From JAENVU01 sp046598395 (lineage in GTDB: Bacteria; Actinomycetota; Acidimicrobiia; IMCC26256; JAENVU01), in NCBI GenBank assembly GCA_046598395.1, contig JBKJIQ010000036.1, forward strand, positions 1 through 64,000: a DNA stretch of 64,000 nucleotides, in the 5' to 3' direction. The translations under genes and the position numbers were made by a program. Below the pieces are notes generated by a model. It searched no databases. It saw only the letters and a list, made by a program, of their open reading frames with translations, and had not been told where the DNA came from. Of the stretch, positions 42,678-51,676 are shown in pieces. Each line of letters opens with the position of its first letter. Within the stretch, counting starts at the first letter, position 1.

Positions 42678-43763
42678 ATGATCCATGAAGTGCTCGGCGT
42701 GGTGGCGCGGGCCAAGGGTGAACCGGTGACGACCGAGCAGATTCTCGTCCCCGATCCCGGGCCGGGCGAAGCACTCATCCAGGTCCAAGCTTGTGGGGTC
42801 TGCCACACCGACCTGCACTACCGAGAAGGCGCCATCAACGACGACTTTCCGTTTCTGCTGGGTCACGAAGCCGCGGGCATGGTCGAGGCCGTCGGCCTCG
42901 GCGTCACCAGTGTGGCCCCCGGCGACTTCGTCATTCTCAACTGGCGGGCGGTGTGCGGCGAGTGCCGATCGTGTCGGCGGGGCAAGCCTTGGCTGTGTTT
43001 CGCCACCCACAATGCGACCCAGAAGATGACGCTGCCGGATGGGACGGCCCTCACCCCGGCACTCGGCATCGGCGCGTTTGCGCAGAAGACGCTCGTTGCC
43101 GCCGGGCAAGCCACCAAGGTCGACCCCGCCGCCTCACCCGCCGCGGCCGGGCTCCTGGGATGTGGCGTGATGGCGGGCATCGGCGCGGCCATGTTCACCG
43201 GCAACGTCCAGAAGGGCGATTCCGTTGCAGTGTTCGGCTGCGGCGGCGTGGGTGATGCCGCGATCGTGGGCGCCCGCCTCGCGGGAGCGGCCAAGGTCAT
43301 TGCGGTCGATCTCGACGCCCGCAAGCTCGAGTGGGCCCGAGAGTTCGGCGCCACGCACGTGGTCGACGCGAGCAAAGAAGACGCAGTGGAAGCGGTACGC
43401 GCGCTCACCGACGGTTTCGGCGCCGACGTTTGCATCGAGGCCGTCGGCCGACCGGAAGTGATGCAACAAGCATTCTTCGCTCGTGATCTCGCCGGGACGC
43501 TCGTTCAGGTGGGCGTGCCCGATCCGGCGATGACCATCGAGCTGCCCATGATCGAGTTCTTCGGTCGGGGTGGCGCACTCAAGCCGAGCTGGTACGGCGA
43601 TTGTCTCCCGAGCCGCGATTTTCCGATGCTCATCGACCTCTATTTGCAGGGTCGGCTGCCACTCGACAAGTTCGTGAGCGAGACGATCGCATTGGATGCG
43701 GTCGAGGACGCGTTCCACAAGATGGAACGCGGCGACGTGCTGCGATCGGTGGTGCTGCTGTGA
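42678..43763 (+). CDS. mscR: S-(hydroxymethyl)mycothiol dehydrogenase
   Basis: Zinc alcohol dehydrogenase (MDR family), 361 residues, oxidising the formaldehyde-mycothiol adduct and also acting as nitrosomycothiol reductase in mycobacteria. Catalytic zinc ligands lie in ACGVCHTDLHY and LLGHEAAG, and the structural zinc site is CGECRSCRRGKPWLC. The nucleotide motif is VFGCGGVGDAAIVGARLAGA. The ATG at 42678, 10 bp after GAGGAG, is preferred over a GTG at 42669. The stop overlaps the MBL-fold gene as GTGA, a pairing typical of mycothiol users. Confidence 0.9.
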   Translation: MIHEVLGVVARAKGEPVTTEQILVPDPGPGEALIQVQACGVCHTDLHYREGAINDDFPFLLGHEAAGMVEAVGLGVTSVAPGDFVILNWRAVCGECRSCRRGKPWLCFATHNATQKMTLPDGTALTPALGIGAFAQKTLVAAGQATKVDPAASPAAAGLLGCGVMAGIGAAMFTGNVQKGDSVAVFGCGGVGDAAIVGARLAGAAKVIAVDLDARKLEWAREFGATHVVDASKEDAVEAVRALTDGFGADVCIEAVGRPEVMQQAFFARDLAGTLVQVGVPDPAMTIELPMIEFFGRGGALKPSWYGDCLPSRDFPMLIDLYLQGRLPLDKFVSETIALDAVEDAFHKMERGDVLRSVVLL

Positions 43764-44365
43764 GCCCGTCGCGCCTCGATCACGTGGTGACGCACGGGAC
43801 GTTCTCCATCGATGGTGAAGACTTCGCGGTCAACAACAACATTTGGATCGTGGGAAACGACACCGAGTGCCTGGTCATCGACGCGGCCCATGAGGCTGCG
43901 CCGATCGTGGCCGGAATCGCTGGTCGGCGGGTCACCGCCATCGTGTGCACGCACGGCCACAACGACCACATCAATGCGGCGGTCGAACTCGCCGATGCCG
44001 TGAACGCGCCGATCGCGATCCACGGTGACGATCGCATGTTGTGGGATGTGGTGTATCCGAACCGCGCACCAAATCGGACGATCGTCGACGGTGACCGGTT
44101 CACCGCGGGCGGCGTGGAACTCCGGGCACTCCATACCCCGGGGCACTCTCCCGGCGGCGTCAGCCTGTACGACGAAGCCGGTGGTCGGGTGTTCTCCGGC
44201 GACACGCTCTTCAACGGTGGACCCGGCGCGACCGGGCGATCGTTTTCGAGCTACGACACGATCATGGAGTCGATTCGCACTCGGCTCTTCACGCTGCCGC
44301 CCGCCACGGTCGTGCACACCGGGCACGGTGACGACACCACCATTGCGAACGAACTCATCTACTGA
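43760..44365 (+). CDS. MBL-fold hydrolase coupled to mscR
   Basis: Metallo-beta-lactamase-fold protein of 201 residues. The metal motif is VCTHGHNDHINAAVELAD (HxHxDH), with further ligands in HTPGHSPGGVSLY, FSGDTLF and HTGHGDDT. It resembles glyoxalase II-type thioester hydrolases. With mscR, hydrolysis of S-formylmycothiol to formate and mycothiol is the natural reading, and this is inference from context. The start is the GTG at 43760, overlapping the mscR stop. Confidence 0.85.
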   Translation: MSPSRLDHVVTHGTFSIDGEDFAVNNNIWIVGNDTECLVIDAAHEAAPIVAGIAGRRVTAIVCTHGHNDHINAAVELADAVNAPIAIHGDDRMLWDVVYPNRAPNRTIVDGDRFTAGGVELRALHTPGHSPGGVSLYDEAGGRVFSGDTLFNGGPGATGRSFSSYDTIMESIRTRLFTLPPATVVHTGHGDDTTIANELIY

Positions 44366-44392
44366 GGTCCTCCGAGTACATAGGAGCAGCGG

Positions 44393-45862
44393 TTACGTGA
44401 GGCTGTAGCCATCGGCACGCACCACGGTGTAGCGACCGTTGCGTATGACGAAGCTGCGCCACCGATCGAATGGTGCGTATCCAAGATCGGCCGCGAGGGG
44501 CACGGCACCGGACCGGTGCACTCCGCCGAAGCCGTCGAGGACGGCGAAACCATCGCCGCCGGGAGTGATCACGATGTCGCGGGCGATGTCGAACCCGAAG
44601 TAGTCAAAGGGAAGGTTCGCGACGGTACCGATCCGCCACACTCCGCCATAACCGTCGAGCACGACCATGCCCTTGCTGTCGAGGGTCGTCGTGAGCGAAC
44701 GGGCGATGTCCCAACCGGGCCAGTAGGGGTACGTCCCACTGGGACGCACCGCGGTACCAGCGGTGTGGACGCCGCCAAAGCCATCGAGCACGAAGAACCC
44801 GGCACCGTCAGCAGTGATCGAAATACTCCGAGCGATATCGAAGCCGAAATAGGGAGTGCGTGCGTTCTGCAACGGGCTCGTGGCCGCAGACCCAAAGAGA
44901 TGGATGCCCCCGTAGCCATCAAGGACCACGTAGCCGCGGCCATCGGGCATCACCGAAATGTCGCGGGCAATGTCGAACGCGAACGGAACCGAGCCGTAAC
45001 TCGGCGCGCTCCCGATCGCCTTGACCGAGCCGTCACCACTCAGGACGTAATAGCCACCGATGCCCCCCGTCACCGCGCGGCCGGGGTGACGAAGGCTGAG
45101 CGGACAGTCGCGCGCCTCGTTGGCGCCGAATCCGAGTCCATCGGGCGGACACGCTGACGGCTGCCCGTTGAACGTGAGCATCCGATTGAAGATCGAAAGA
45201 ATCACCGGTCCGTAGGTGGGGGTGCTGGCCCATTTCTGCGGCCCGCCCATCACGTTCCAGGTTGGTGCAGTGCCCTTCGCGAAGAACGTATCGAAGTTGT
45301 GGATCGCCAGCACCGGATCGAACGTCCCGTCCGAACGCCGTCCGTACCACTCGACCACCGGCGGATGGGCAAGCCCGCTCGCGCGTGATGTTGCATCCGC
45401 GAAGTTCCGGAGGTGTTGAATCTGCGCTCGGACGCCCACCCTGGCATTGGGGAACTGGCGTCCGGAGTTACACGAGTCGCACGCTCCCATGCCTGCGTAG
45501 TTGTAGTTCTCCGGCTTGACGATGCTGCCGACAAACCCGAAGTAACCCGTCTCGATGATCGATTGGGCAAACGCCACGTCACCCCGAACCCCTTCGGCAC
45601 GACCCTCGGCGATGTAATAGCCCGCCAGTTGCTCGATGGAACTGGGAATCGCGGGCGTGCGATTCGTGGCGCGGTACCAGTTCGCGAGTTGCTTCGCGGA
45701 AAGACGGTTGGGTCCCATCACCGTGACTCCGCTCAGAGTCTCGGCACCTGCCGATGGAGGGGTGAACGCGACCGAACTCGGCGCGCCTCCGACCACCACG
45801 AGGGAGGCCCCGAGGATCGCGCTCGCGCAGAAAAGACGGAAGGAATGGCTGACGGCCCGCAT
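44393..45862 (-). CDS. Secreted glucosaminidase-domain protein with beta-propeller-like repeats
   Basis: A 489-residue exported protein. The signal peptide core is FRLFCASAILGASLVVVGG. A glucosaminidase-type domain (residues about 60-230) shows LAGYYIAEGRAEGVRGDVAFAQSIIETGYFGF with the catalytic Glu, then AGMGACDSCNSGRQFPNARVGVRAQIQHLRNFAD. The C-terminal 220 residues hold about five repeats of FDIARSISIT-DG-GF-VLDGFGGVH--G, likely a beta-propeller. The chosen ATG has GAGAGG upstream. A GTG at 45934, overlapping the methyltransferase stop as GTGA, is an alternative. It probably remodels peptidoglycan or binds surface glycans. Confidence 0.82.
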   Translation of the reverse strand: MRAVSHSFRLFCASAILGASLVVVGGAPSSVAFTPPSAGAETLSGVTVMGPNRLSAKQLANWYRATNRTPAIPSSIEQLAGYYIAEGRAEGVRGDVAFAQSIIETGYFGFVGSIVKPENYNYAGMGACDSCNSGRQFPNARVGVRAQIQHLRNFADATSRASGLAHPPVVEWYGRRSDGTFDPVLAIHNFDTFFAKGTAPTWNVMGGPQKWASTPTYGPVILSIFNRMLTFNGQPSACPPDGLGFGANEARDCPLSLRHPGRAVTGGIGGYYVLSGDGSVKAIGSAPSYGSVPFAFDIARDISVMPDGRGYVVLDGYGGIHLFGSAATSPLQNARTPYFGFDIARSISITADGAGFFVLDGFGGVHTAGTAVRPSGTYPYWPGWDIARSLTTTLDSKGMVVLDGYGGVWRIGTVANLPFDYFGFDIARDIVITPGGDGFAVLDGFGGVHRSGAVPLAADLGYAPFDRWRSFVIRNGRYTVVRADGYSLT

Positions 45863-45930
45863 CGCACCTCTCATCGACAGGATCGAACGAATAGTTGAGC
45901 ACGGATCGTGGCGACCCGCAGGGACCAGGC

Positions 45931-46554
45931 TCACCCTGAGTGGGAGAAACCCGCGAGGGGTGCCCCCGCCATCAGCACGGAAACGGCGTAGTCATTCCCT
46001 GCGAACGGATCGCGATCCCAGGTTGCAAACCGTTCGACAACGGACAGTCCGGCCGTCTCTGCGCAGCGATCGAAGCGATCGAGTGAGAGCCGACCATCGT
46101 TGCCGCTCACCCCCAACTCGCCGCCGAGTTGGAACCCCGCCACCACCCGACCCCCCGGATTCAGGTGACCAGCCAGGTTTGCGAGGACGTCAGACTCGGT
46201 CCCGGGCGCCACAAAGATCATCACATTGCCGGCCAGGACGACGAGATCGAACGTGCGGCCCAGATCCACGGTGGCCAGATCGCCGAGGTCCCATGCGATG
46301 GCGGGCGCCTTCCGCCGCGCTTCGTCGATGAAGCCCGCGTCGAGATCAACACCGGCGACATCAACACCATGGCGCGCCAGCTCGATCGCGACCCTCCCCG
46401 TGCCACACCCCGCGTCGAGTACCGAGCGCGGCGCGTAAGAAAGCACAAAGGTCGCCTCACCGTGCAGGTCTGCTCCCGATGCCTCGAGCCGCGCCCATCG
46501 GGCGTCGTACTCGGCCGCGGCGGGCCGCGAGTCTGAAGACCAACGCGTCGTCAC
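45931..46554 (-). CDS. Class I SAM-dependent methyltransferase
   Basis: A 207-residue Rossmann methyltransferase. Motif I is VLDAGCGTGRVAIELARHG, motif II VAGVDLDAGFI, and motif IV FDLVVLAGNVMIFVAPG; HLNPGGRVVAGF is the usual post-IV segment. The substrate is unknown. It lies 6 bp after the glycosyltransferase gene and its stop touches the alternative GTG of the glucosaminidase gene, so it is part of a surface-related operon. Confidence 0.9.
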   Translation of the reverse strand: MTTRWSSDSRPAAAEYDARWARLEASGADLHGEATFVLSYAPRSVLDAGCGTGRVAIELARHGVDVAGVDLDAGFIDEARRKAPAIAWDLGDLATVDLGRTFDLVVLAGNVMIFVAPGTESDVLANLAGHLNPGGRVVAGFQLGGELGVSGNDGRLSLDRFDRCAETAGLSVVERFATWDRDPFAGNDYAVSVLMAGAPLAGFSHSG

Positions 46555-46560
46555 GTTCGC

Positions 46561-48141
46561 TCAGCCGCGGCGCTCGGGTTGGGTTGCACCATGCCCACTC
46601 GAAATGCTCGGCGCACCCAGCGCCACGCGATTCGATGCTCGACGTTCATAGACCGCGATCCCGTCAATCGTGCGCACGTATCGGTACCCGCCATCCACGT
46701 AACGCTGGAGTGCAGGCAACGAGTGCATCGGATGGAACTGAGAACCGCGGAACGCGGCTGGCGTGGTGTCGAGGATGTAACGCGGCGCACGCGCTCGGAG
46801 ATCGCCCATCAACATCAAGCGAGCACCGGGAGTTGGCACATCCGCCGTCGTGTCCCCTTTTGGTCGCCCGCCCCAGTCGCCGAGCCAGAACCCACTCGAC
46901 AGGAACCGGGTGGCGGGCAGCGCCCCGGAGGCCCAATAGATCTCGGGCATATGACCCCACACAAAGACGCGGTCGCGCGGGTGAAGGCGGTTCGTGAGGT
47001 AGGCACTCACCCGCTGATAGCGCGGTTCGTCGCCCCAGGGACGCAGCACAAAACCCACCGCCGTGAACCCCATGGCGCTGACCACCGCCACCGCGACCGT
47101 GGCTCGGATGTACGGCCGGGAAAACCGCACCAGCGCGCCGGCGCTGATCAAGCACAGCGGCGGCAGCAACTGCAGGTAGTAGTGCCCGAAGAATCGCAGC
47201 CCGACGGCCACCGACAGTGCCGCCGAGAGCAGCCAGATCCAGAGGTCGGTATCAACCCCCTTCTCCCGGCGATGCCAGGCCACCGGCACCGACCACAGAA
47301 TCGGGAGGTTGCACGCGATGAAGGCGAACGTCATCACCGCGAACAGTCCGGCCACGTAAGCCGTGGCCGTACCCAAACCGAAGTACGACCCGTTGCCCGC
47401 CACCGCCCAGAACAGCAAATCTCCGGGCCCGACCAACAGCGCGACGATCCCGAGTGGGATCGCGAACGCCACCAACCCCGCCATGACCCCACGCCGCCCG
47501 CGGTGGCGCCAGAGGAGATACCCGACGGGGAGCAACGTTGCCGCGCCGGTCTGCTTCGCGAGGGTTGCCAACGCCACCGCCAGACCCGCGCCGCTCGGTC
47601 GATCGCGCGCTGCGAGCAACATCGCCGCGGTCATCGCAGGGAGCATGAACACTTCGAAGTTGGCAGCCTGACCATCTTGGGGCGCGAAGGCCACCGACGC
47701 GCAGACGAAGAGCAGCGCCGCAAGCCACCCGGCGCGTTCGCCCCAGCGGCGACGCGCTTCTGCGGCGAGCAGCAACGCCGTGAGTGCGACCGCCAACATC
47801 GCAACCACCCGCACCGACCACAGCGCGGTACTCCCGACGAGTGCGAACGTGGCAGCGTAGAGATACGGCACCAGCGGCGGCTTGCGGTCGGTGGCTTCCT
47901 CGTAGAGCGAACCGCCGTGGCGAATCACCTGCGCTTGGGTCGCGAGGAACGTCTCGTCAGAGTTGAACTCGTCGACGAAGAACGCCGGGAGCCGCAACCC
48001 GAACGTGAGGAGCAGCACGGTCAGAACCAATGGCCAGCGGCGCGGCGGCGTGGACGCGACACCGCGAGACTCCCCGCCGGTTGAACCTCCGGCAGAGACG
48101 TCAGCAGATTGAAGTTCAGAGGTTGTGAGCGCGCGCGACAC
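46561..48141 (-). CDS. GT39/ArnT-like membrane glycosyltransferase
   Basis: A polytopic GT-C fold enzyme of 526 residues with about ten membrane helices. The first periplasmic loop has the acidic catalytic motif FFVDEFNSDETFLATQAQVIRHGGSLYEEATDRKPPLVPYLYA, typical of dolichyl/polyprenyl-phosphate-sugar-dependent transferases of the ArnT/PMT superfamily. The C-terminal soluble region contains HPRDRVFVWGHMPEIYWASGA. It would move a sugar from a lipid carrier to an outer acceptor. It heads an operon with the methyltransferase and possibly the glucosaminidase. Confidence 0.86.
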   Translation of the reverse strand: MSRALTTSELQSADVSAGGSTGGESRGVASTPPRRWPLVLTVLLLTFGLRLPAFFVDEFNSDETFLATQAQVIRHGGSLYEEATDRKPPLVPYLYAATFALVGSTALWSVRVVAMLAVALTALLLAAEARRRWGERAGWLAALLFVCASVAFAPQDGQAANFEVFMLPAMTAAMLLAARDRPSGAGLAVALATLAKQTGAATLLPVGYLLWRHRGRRGVMAGLVAFAIPLGIVALLVGPGDLLFWAVAGNGSYFGLGTATAYVAGLFAVMTFAFIACNLPILWSVPVAWHRREKGVDTDLWIWLLSAALSVAVGLRFFGHYYLQLLPPLCLISAGALVRFSRPYIRATVAVAVVSAMGFTAVGFVLRPWGDEPRYQRVSAYLTNRLHPRDRVFVWGHMPEIYWASGALPATRFLSSGFWLGDWGGRPKGDTTADVPTPGARLMLMGDLRARAPRYILDTTPAAFRGSQFHPMHSLPALQRYVDGGYRYVRTIDGIAVYERRASNRVALGAPSISSGHGATQPERRG

Positions 48142-48240
48142 CGAGACCTTTGCGACGACGGGCCCCCATTCTGGCCGCGAGTGGCGAATCGTTGGGGATC
48201 ACCGCAGATCAGCCACCTCCAGATGCCATGATCCCCGGTC

Positions 48241-50541
48241 ATGAACATCGGCAAGCGGGCGCTCGGAATCGCCGCTCTCACTGCAGTTGCGCTCGTGATC
48301 CCGCTCGGGAGTTGCTCCGTTGGTTCGGCCGCGGTTCCACCGCGGCCCACCGCGCACAGTCTCCTCATCATCACGCTTCCGGCCACATCGTGGAACGACG
48401 TCCGCGAAGGACCCGCGCCGAACCTGACCAAACTCTTCCGTCAGAGCGCGCTGGCCAACCTGGCCACCCGCACCGTGGCGACCCGAACGCTTCCCGGCAC
48501 CGGTTACCTCGCCGTGGGCACCGGCACCCGTTCCTTTGCGAGTCCCGACGCGGCCGCACTCGCGCTCAACGCCACCGAGCGATTCGCGGGCCTCACTGCC
48601 GCCGAGATCTATCGAACTCGTACCGGACACCCGCTCCGAACCAACATCGGCCAGATCAGTTGGCCGGCAATCGTCGCGGAGAATCGCGGCCGGTCCTACG
48701 GCGCCGAGCCCGGCGTGCTCGGCCAAGCACTCGCTGATGCCGGCATCGGGCGGCGGGTGATCGCCAATGCCGACGAACGGACCGAGACCGGTCCCGTGCT
48801 GCATCGCGAAGCTGCGCTGATCCTCGTCGACACCCATGGCACGGTTCGCGGCCGCGTGTCGCGAACTCTGCTCGAGGTCGACCATGACGCACCCTTCGGT
48901 TGGCGCCTGAACCCGAATCGCGTCCTGGGCGAGTTCCCCACCGACTTCTCCACCCGCCGCCAGGTCGTCACGGTGGAAGCATCGGACCTGGCGAGGGCAG
49001 ACCGGTACCGACCGTTCGCCAACGCGCGCCAACGCGATCGCATCCATCACGACGCGCTCGCGGCATCGGACGCGATGATCGGTCGCCTCCTCGAGCGGGT
49101 TGATGCTCGTCGGGATGCCGTGATGGTGATCGCTCCCTACCACTCGAGCCGCGCTCGTACCCTCACGGTCGCGGCGATCCGCGGTCCGGGTATCCGTGCC
49201 GGTCTCATGGAGTCGGCCACCACTCGGCGAGCCGGATTCCTCCAAATCGTGGACGTCGCTCCCACCGTGCTCGATCTCCTTGGCCGCGATCGAACTGACT
49301 CCATGGAAGGACGTCCGGCGCGATTCCATGCAGATGCCGATTCATACCGTGCTCGGATCGACGGCCTGGTCAAAACCGATCGCGCCGCGCAGTTCCGCGA
49401 TGCCACCATCGGCCAGGCCACCGCGACCTTGGTCACGGCGACGATCGTGCTGGTCGCGGCCGCCATCGCCGGACTCGTGTGGTTCCGGCGGCGGTGGACG
49501 CGGCTCGCCTTGCGTTGGGCCTCACTCATGCTGCTCGGCTTCGTCGCGGCCACCTTCCTCGTCGGAATGTTGCCGCTCTATCGGTGGGGAACCGCCACGT
49601 ACTTCGTGATCATCGCGACGCTCGCGGTCGCGTTCGCCGCACTGTGTCTCGCCGCCGGTCGCCGCGGAATCGCCGACCCACTTCTCGTCGCGTTCGGACT
49701 CGTGATCTCGCTCCATGTGATCGACCTCGTGACCGGCCCTCGCCTGGAACTCAACACTGTGTTCGGCTACTCACCGACCGTCGGGATTCGCCTCGCGGGC
49801 ATCGGAAACCCCGCCTCCGCAGAGCTGAGCGCGGCCGCCTTGCTCTTCGCGGTGCTCATTGCCTGGCGCCTGCCGCGACGCGGAGACGCGGTGGGGTACT
49901 CGCTTCTCGCGGTGGTCCTCGTTGTGATCGCCGCGCCGATGTGGGGACAGGATTTCGGCGGCGGACTCGCGCTCGCCCCGACCCTCGCGCTCTGGTGGTT
50001 GCTGCGCTCGGGGCGGCGCGTGAACCTGCGCACCATCGCCACCATCGGCGTCGTGCTCGTGGTGACGGGACTGATCGCCGGGTTCGCCGACCTCAGCCGT
50101 CCGGCCAACGAGCGCACCCATGTGGGCCGCTTCTTCGAGAAGGTCGGCACCGACGGCCTGGGAGGGTTCCTCAGTGTGATCGGCCGCAAGGCCTCCCTGA
50201 TGATCAACACGTTCTCGAACACTGCGTGGGTGCTGCTCGTACTCAGTGTGCTCATGGGGATCGCGCTCGCGGCCCGCCGGAGTCACCTGTTGGAACGCGT
50301 GCTCGAGCGGGTTCCCACCCTGCGGCCGGGCCTGGTGTGCTTTGCCGTGCTCACCGTGCTCGCGACGGTGTTGAACGACTCCGGGGTTCAGGTCACCGGA
50401 ATGCTGCTGGCGACGCTGCTGCCCGCCCTCGTCTTCCTCGGAACCCACGTGGCCGACGAGCACGCCGACTCCGATGGTCAGACCAACCACCCACCAGTTA
50501 TGCCGACGGATGAACCAAAGCTCGTGCGTTCTCGCGCATAA
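48241..50541 (+). CDS. Phosphoesterase-like/polytopic membrane protein, unknown function
   Basis: A 766-residue protein in two parts. After a signal-like N-terminus with a possible lipobox (LVIPLGSCSVG), residues 40-350 look like a degenerate alkaline-phosphatase-fold domain: LLIITLPATSW, RDAVMVIAPYHSS, VAAIRGPGIRAGLMESATTRRAGFLQIVDVAPTVLDLLGRD. The ending resembles sulfatase/phosphopentomutase tails. Residues 395-740 form about ten membrane helices, one loop carrying GYSPTVGIRLAGIGNPASAELSAAALLFA. Its role, perhaps in envelope polymer handling, is unknown. It overlaps the convergent amidohydrolase by 44 bp. Confidence 0.72.
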   Translation: MNIGKRALGIAALTAVALVIPLGSCSVGSAAVPPRPTAHSLLIITLPATSWNDVREGPAPNLTKLFRQSALANLATRTVATRTLPGTGYLAVGTGTRSFASPDAAALALNATERFAGLTAAEIYRTRTGHPLRTNIGQISWPAIVAENRGRSYGAEPGVLGQALADAGIGRRVIANADERTETGPVLHREAALILVDTHGTVRGRVSRTLLEVDHDAPFGWRLNPNRVLGEFPTDFSTRRQVVTVEASDLARADRYRPFANARQRDRIHHDALAASDAMIGRLLERVDARRDAVMVIAPYHSSRARTLTVAAIRGPGIRAGLMESATTRRAGFLQIVDVAPTVLDLLGRDRTDSMEGRPARFHADADSYRARIDGLVKTDRAAQFRDATIGQATATLVTATIVLVAAAIAGLVWFRRRWTRLALRWASLMLLGFVAATFLVGMLPLYRWGTATYFVIIATLAVAFAALCLAAGRRGIADPLLVAFGLVISLHVIDLVTGPRLELNTVFGYSPTVGIRLAGIGNPASAELSAAALLFAVLIAWRLPRRGDAVGYSLLAVVLVVIAAPMWGQDFGGGLALAPTLALWWLLRSGRRVNLRTIATIGVVLVVTGLIAGFADLSRPANERTHVGRFFEKVGTDGLGGFLSVIGRKASLMINTFSNTAWVLLVLSVLMGIALAARRSHLLERVLERVPTLRPGLVCFAVLTVLATVLNDSGVQVTGMLLATLLPALVFLGTHVADEHADSDGQTNHPPVMPTDEPKLVRSRA

Positions 50542-51676
50542 TCGCACGGATCGCGAGTTCGTCGAATCCCTCGAGGTCGTTCACGAACGATGCCGGGTCC
50601 GCGAGACCTTCGGCATGGGGAAAGTCGGAGCCGAACACAATGCGATCGACCCCGAGGCCATCACGCAAGGCGTGAAGATCGTCTTCGTAATACGGCGACA
50701 CCCACACGTGGTCGCGCATCTGCTCCACCGGATCCCCGCCGGGGAACGCCATCGGCACTTGGCCGAATGACTTCTTCATCTTGCGCAGGAGCACCGGTAC
50801 CCACTCGCTACCGGATTCGATCGTCGCGACCTTGATACGCGGGTGACGGGTAAAGACACCGTGACACACCAGCGCGGCCATCGTGTCATAGATCGGCCGA
50901 TCGGCCGCGGTGATCGTGGTGAACGGGTTGTGGCGGAACGCTTCCATCTCACTGCTCTCACCCCACTCCTGCGCATAGCGGTGGTATCCGCTCTCACCCG
51001 AGTGATACGCCACCAGCGTTCCTGCTTCGGCGAGCCGCGCCCACACCGGGTCATAGATCGCATCGCCCGGTGAGCGCGATCCGCTCGGAGCCAAGATCGG
51101 GCCCGCCCGCATCACCAACACCTTCGCGCCGTGATCGAGCGCCCACTCAACCTCGGTCAGCGCCCGATCGGGATCGAGCAGGGTGAGATACGGCGCCGCG
51201 AAAATACGATCTTGAAAATTGAGCGTCCAGTCGTCCAGCAGCCATTCGTTGAACGAGTGAAACGCCGCGTGCGCCGCGATCGGATCATGGACGAGCGCCT
51301 GTTCCATGCCCACGCCGAGCGTGGGAAACAAGAAGCACCCCTCCATGCCCTGGGCGTCCATCACCGCGACGCGCGCCGCGGGCTCCCGATACGCGGCAGG
51401 AATGGGTTCAAGTTCGCCGAACGCGGCGCGGATGTCGTCACCCGCGCTCTCCCCCCGGAAGTACGCGTCGAGGGCGCCGGGACGAGCGACGGGATCGAAC
51501 GTGGGGTTGGGGATGAAGCGATTGATCTTGCCCGCAACCATCAAGCGTTGCTTGCCGTTGAGCTCCACCCATTGCATGGTGCGCTTGGCCATCGCCGGCT
51601 CGAGATGGCGCGTGAACGCGTCGGTGGCCTCGTAATAATGGTTGTCGGCGTCGAAGAGCTGATAGTCAAGCGTCAT
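50498..51676 (-). CDS. Amidohydrolase family protein (amidohydrolase 2)
   Basis: A TIM-barrel metal hydrolase/decarboxylase of 392 residues, of the ACMSD-like group. The opening DADNHYYEATDAFTRHL stands where DxHxH is usual. FPTLGVGMEQALVHDP, GTLVAYHSGESGYHRY (metal His), IKVATIESGSEWVPVLLRKM and IVFGSDFPHAEG (catalytic Asp) follow. Family members decarboxylate or hydrolyse aromatic or lactone substrates. The start is ATG 51676, overlapping the glucosaminidase stop as ATGA. That couples an apparent catabolic enzyme to a secreted protein, which is odd. Confidence 0.88.
   Translation of the reverse strand: MTLDYQLFDADNHYYEATDAFTRHLEPAMAKRTMQWVELNGKQRLMVAGKINRFIPNPTFDPVARPGALDAYFRGESAGDDIRAAFGELEPIPAAYREPAARVAVMDAQGMEGCFLFPTLGVGMEQALVHDPIAAHAAFHSFNEWLLDDWTLNFQDRIFAAPYLTLLDPDRALTEVEWALDHGAKVLVMRAGPILAPSGSRSPGDAIYDPVWARLAEAGTLVAYHSGESGYHRYAQEWGESSEMEAFRHNPFTTITAADRPIYDTMAALVCHGVFTRHPRIKVATIESGSEWVPVLLRKMKKSFGQVPMAFPGGDPVEQMRDHVWVSPYYEDDLHALRDGLGVDRIVFGSDFPHAEGLADPASFVNDLEGFDELAIRAIMRENARALVHPSA

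Noticed and set aside
46579..48084. A 501-codon open frame on the plus strand opposite the GT39 gene
   Set aside because: It is a shadow frame of a high-GC gene: His/Arg/Gln-rich, no hydrophobic core and no motif, while the minus strand has clear membrane helices and the GT-C motif.
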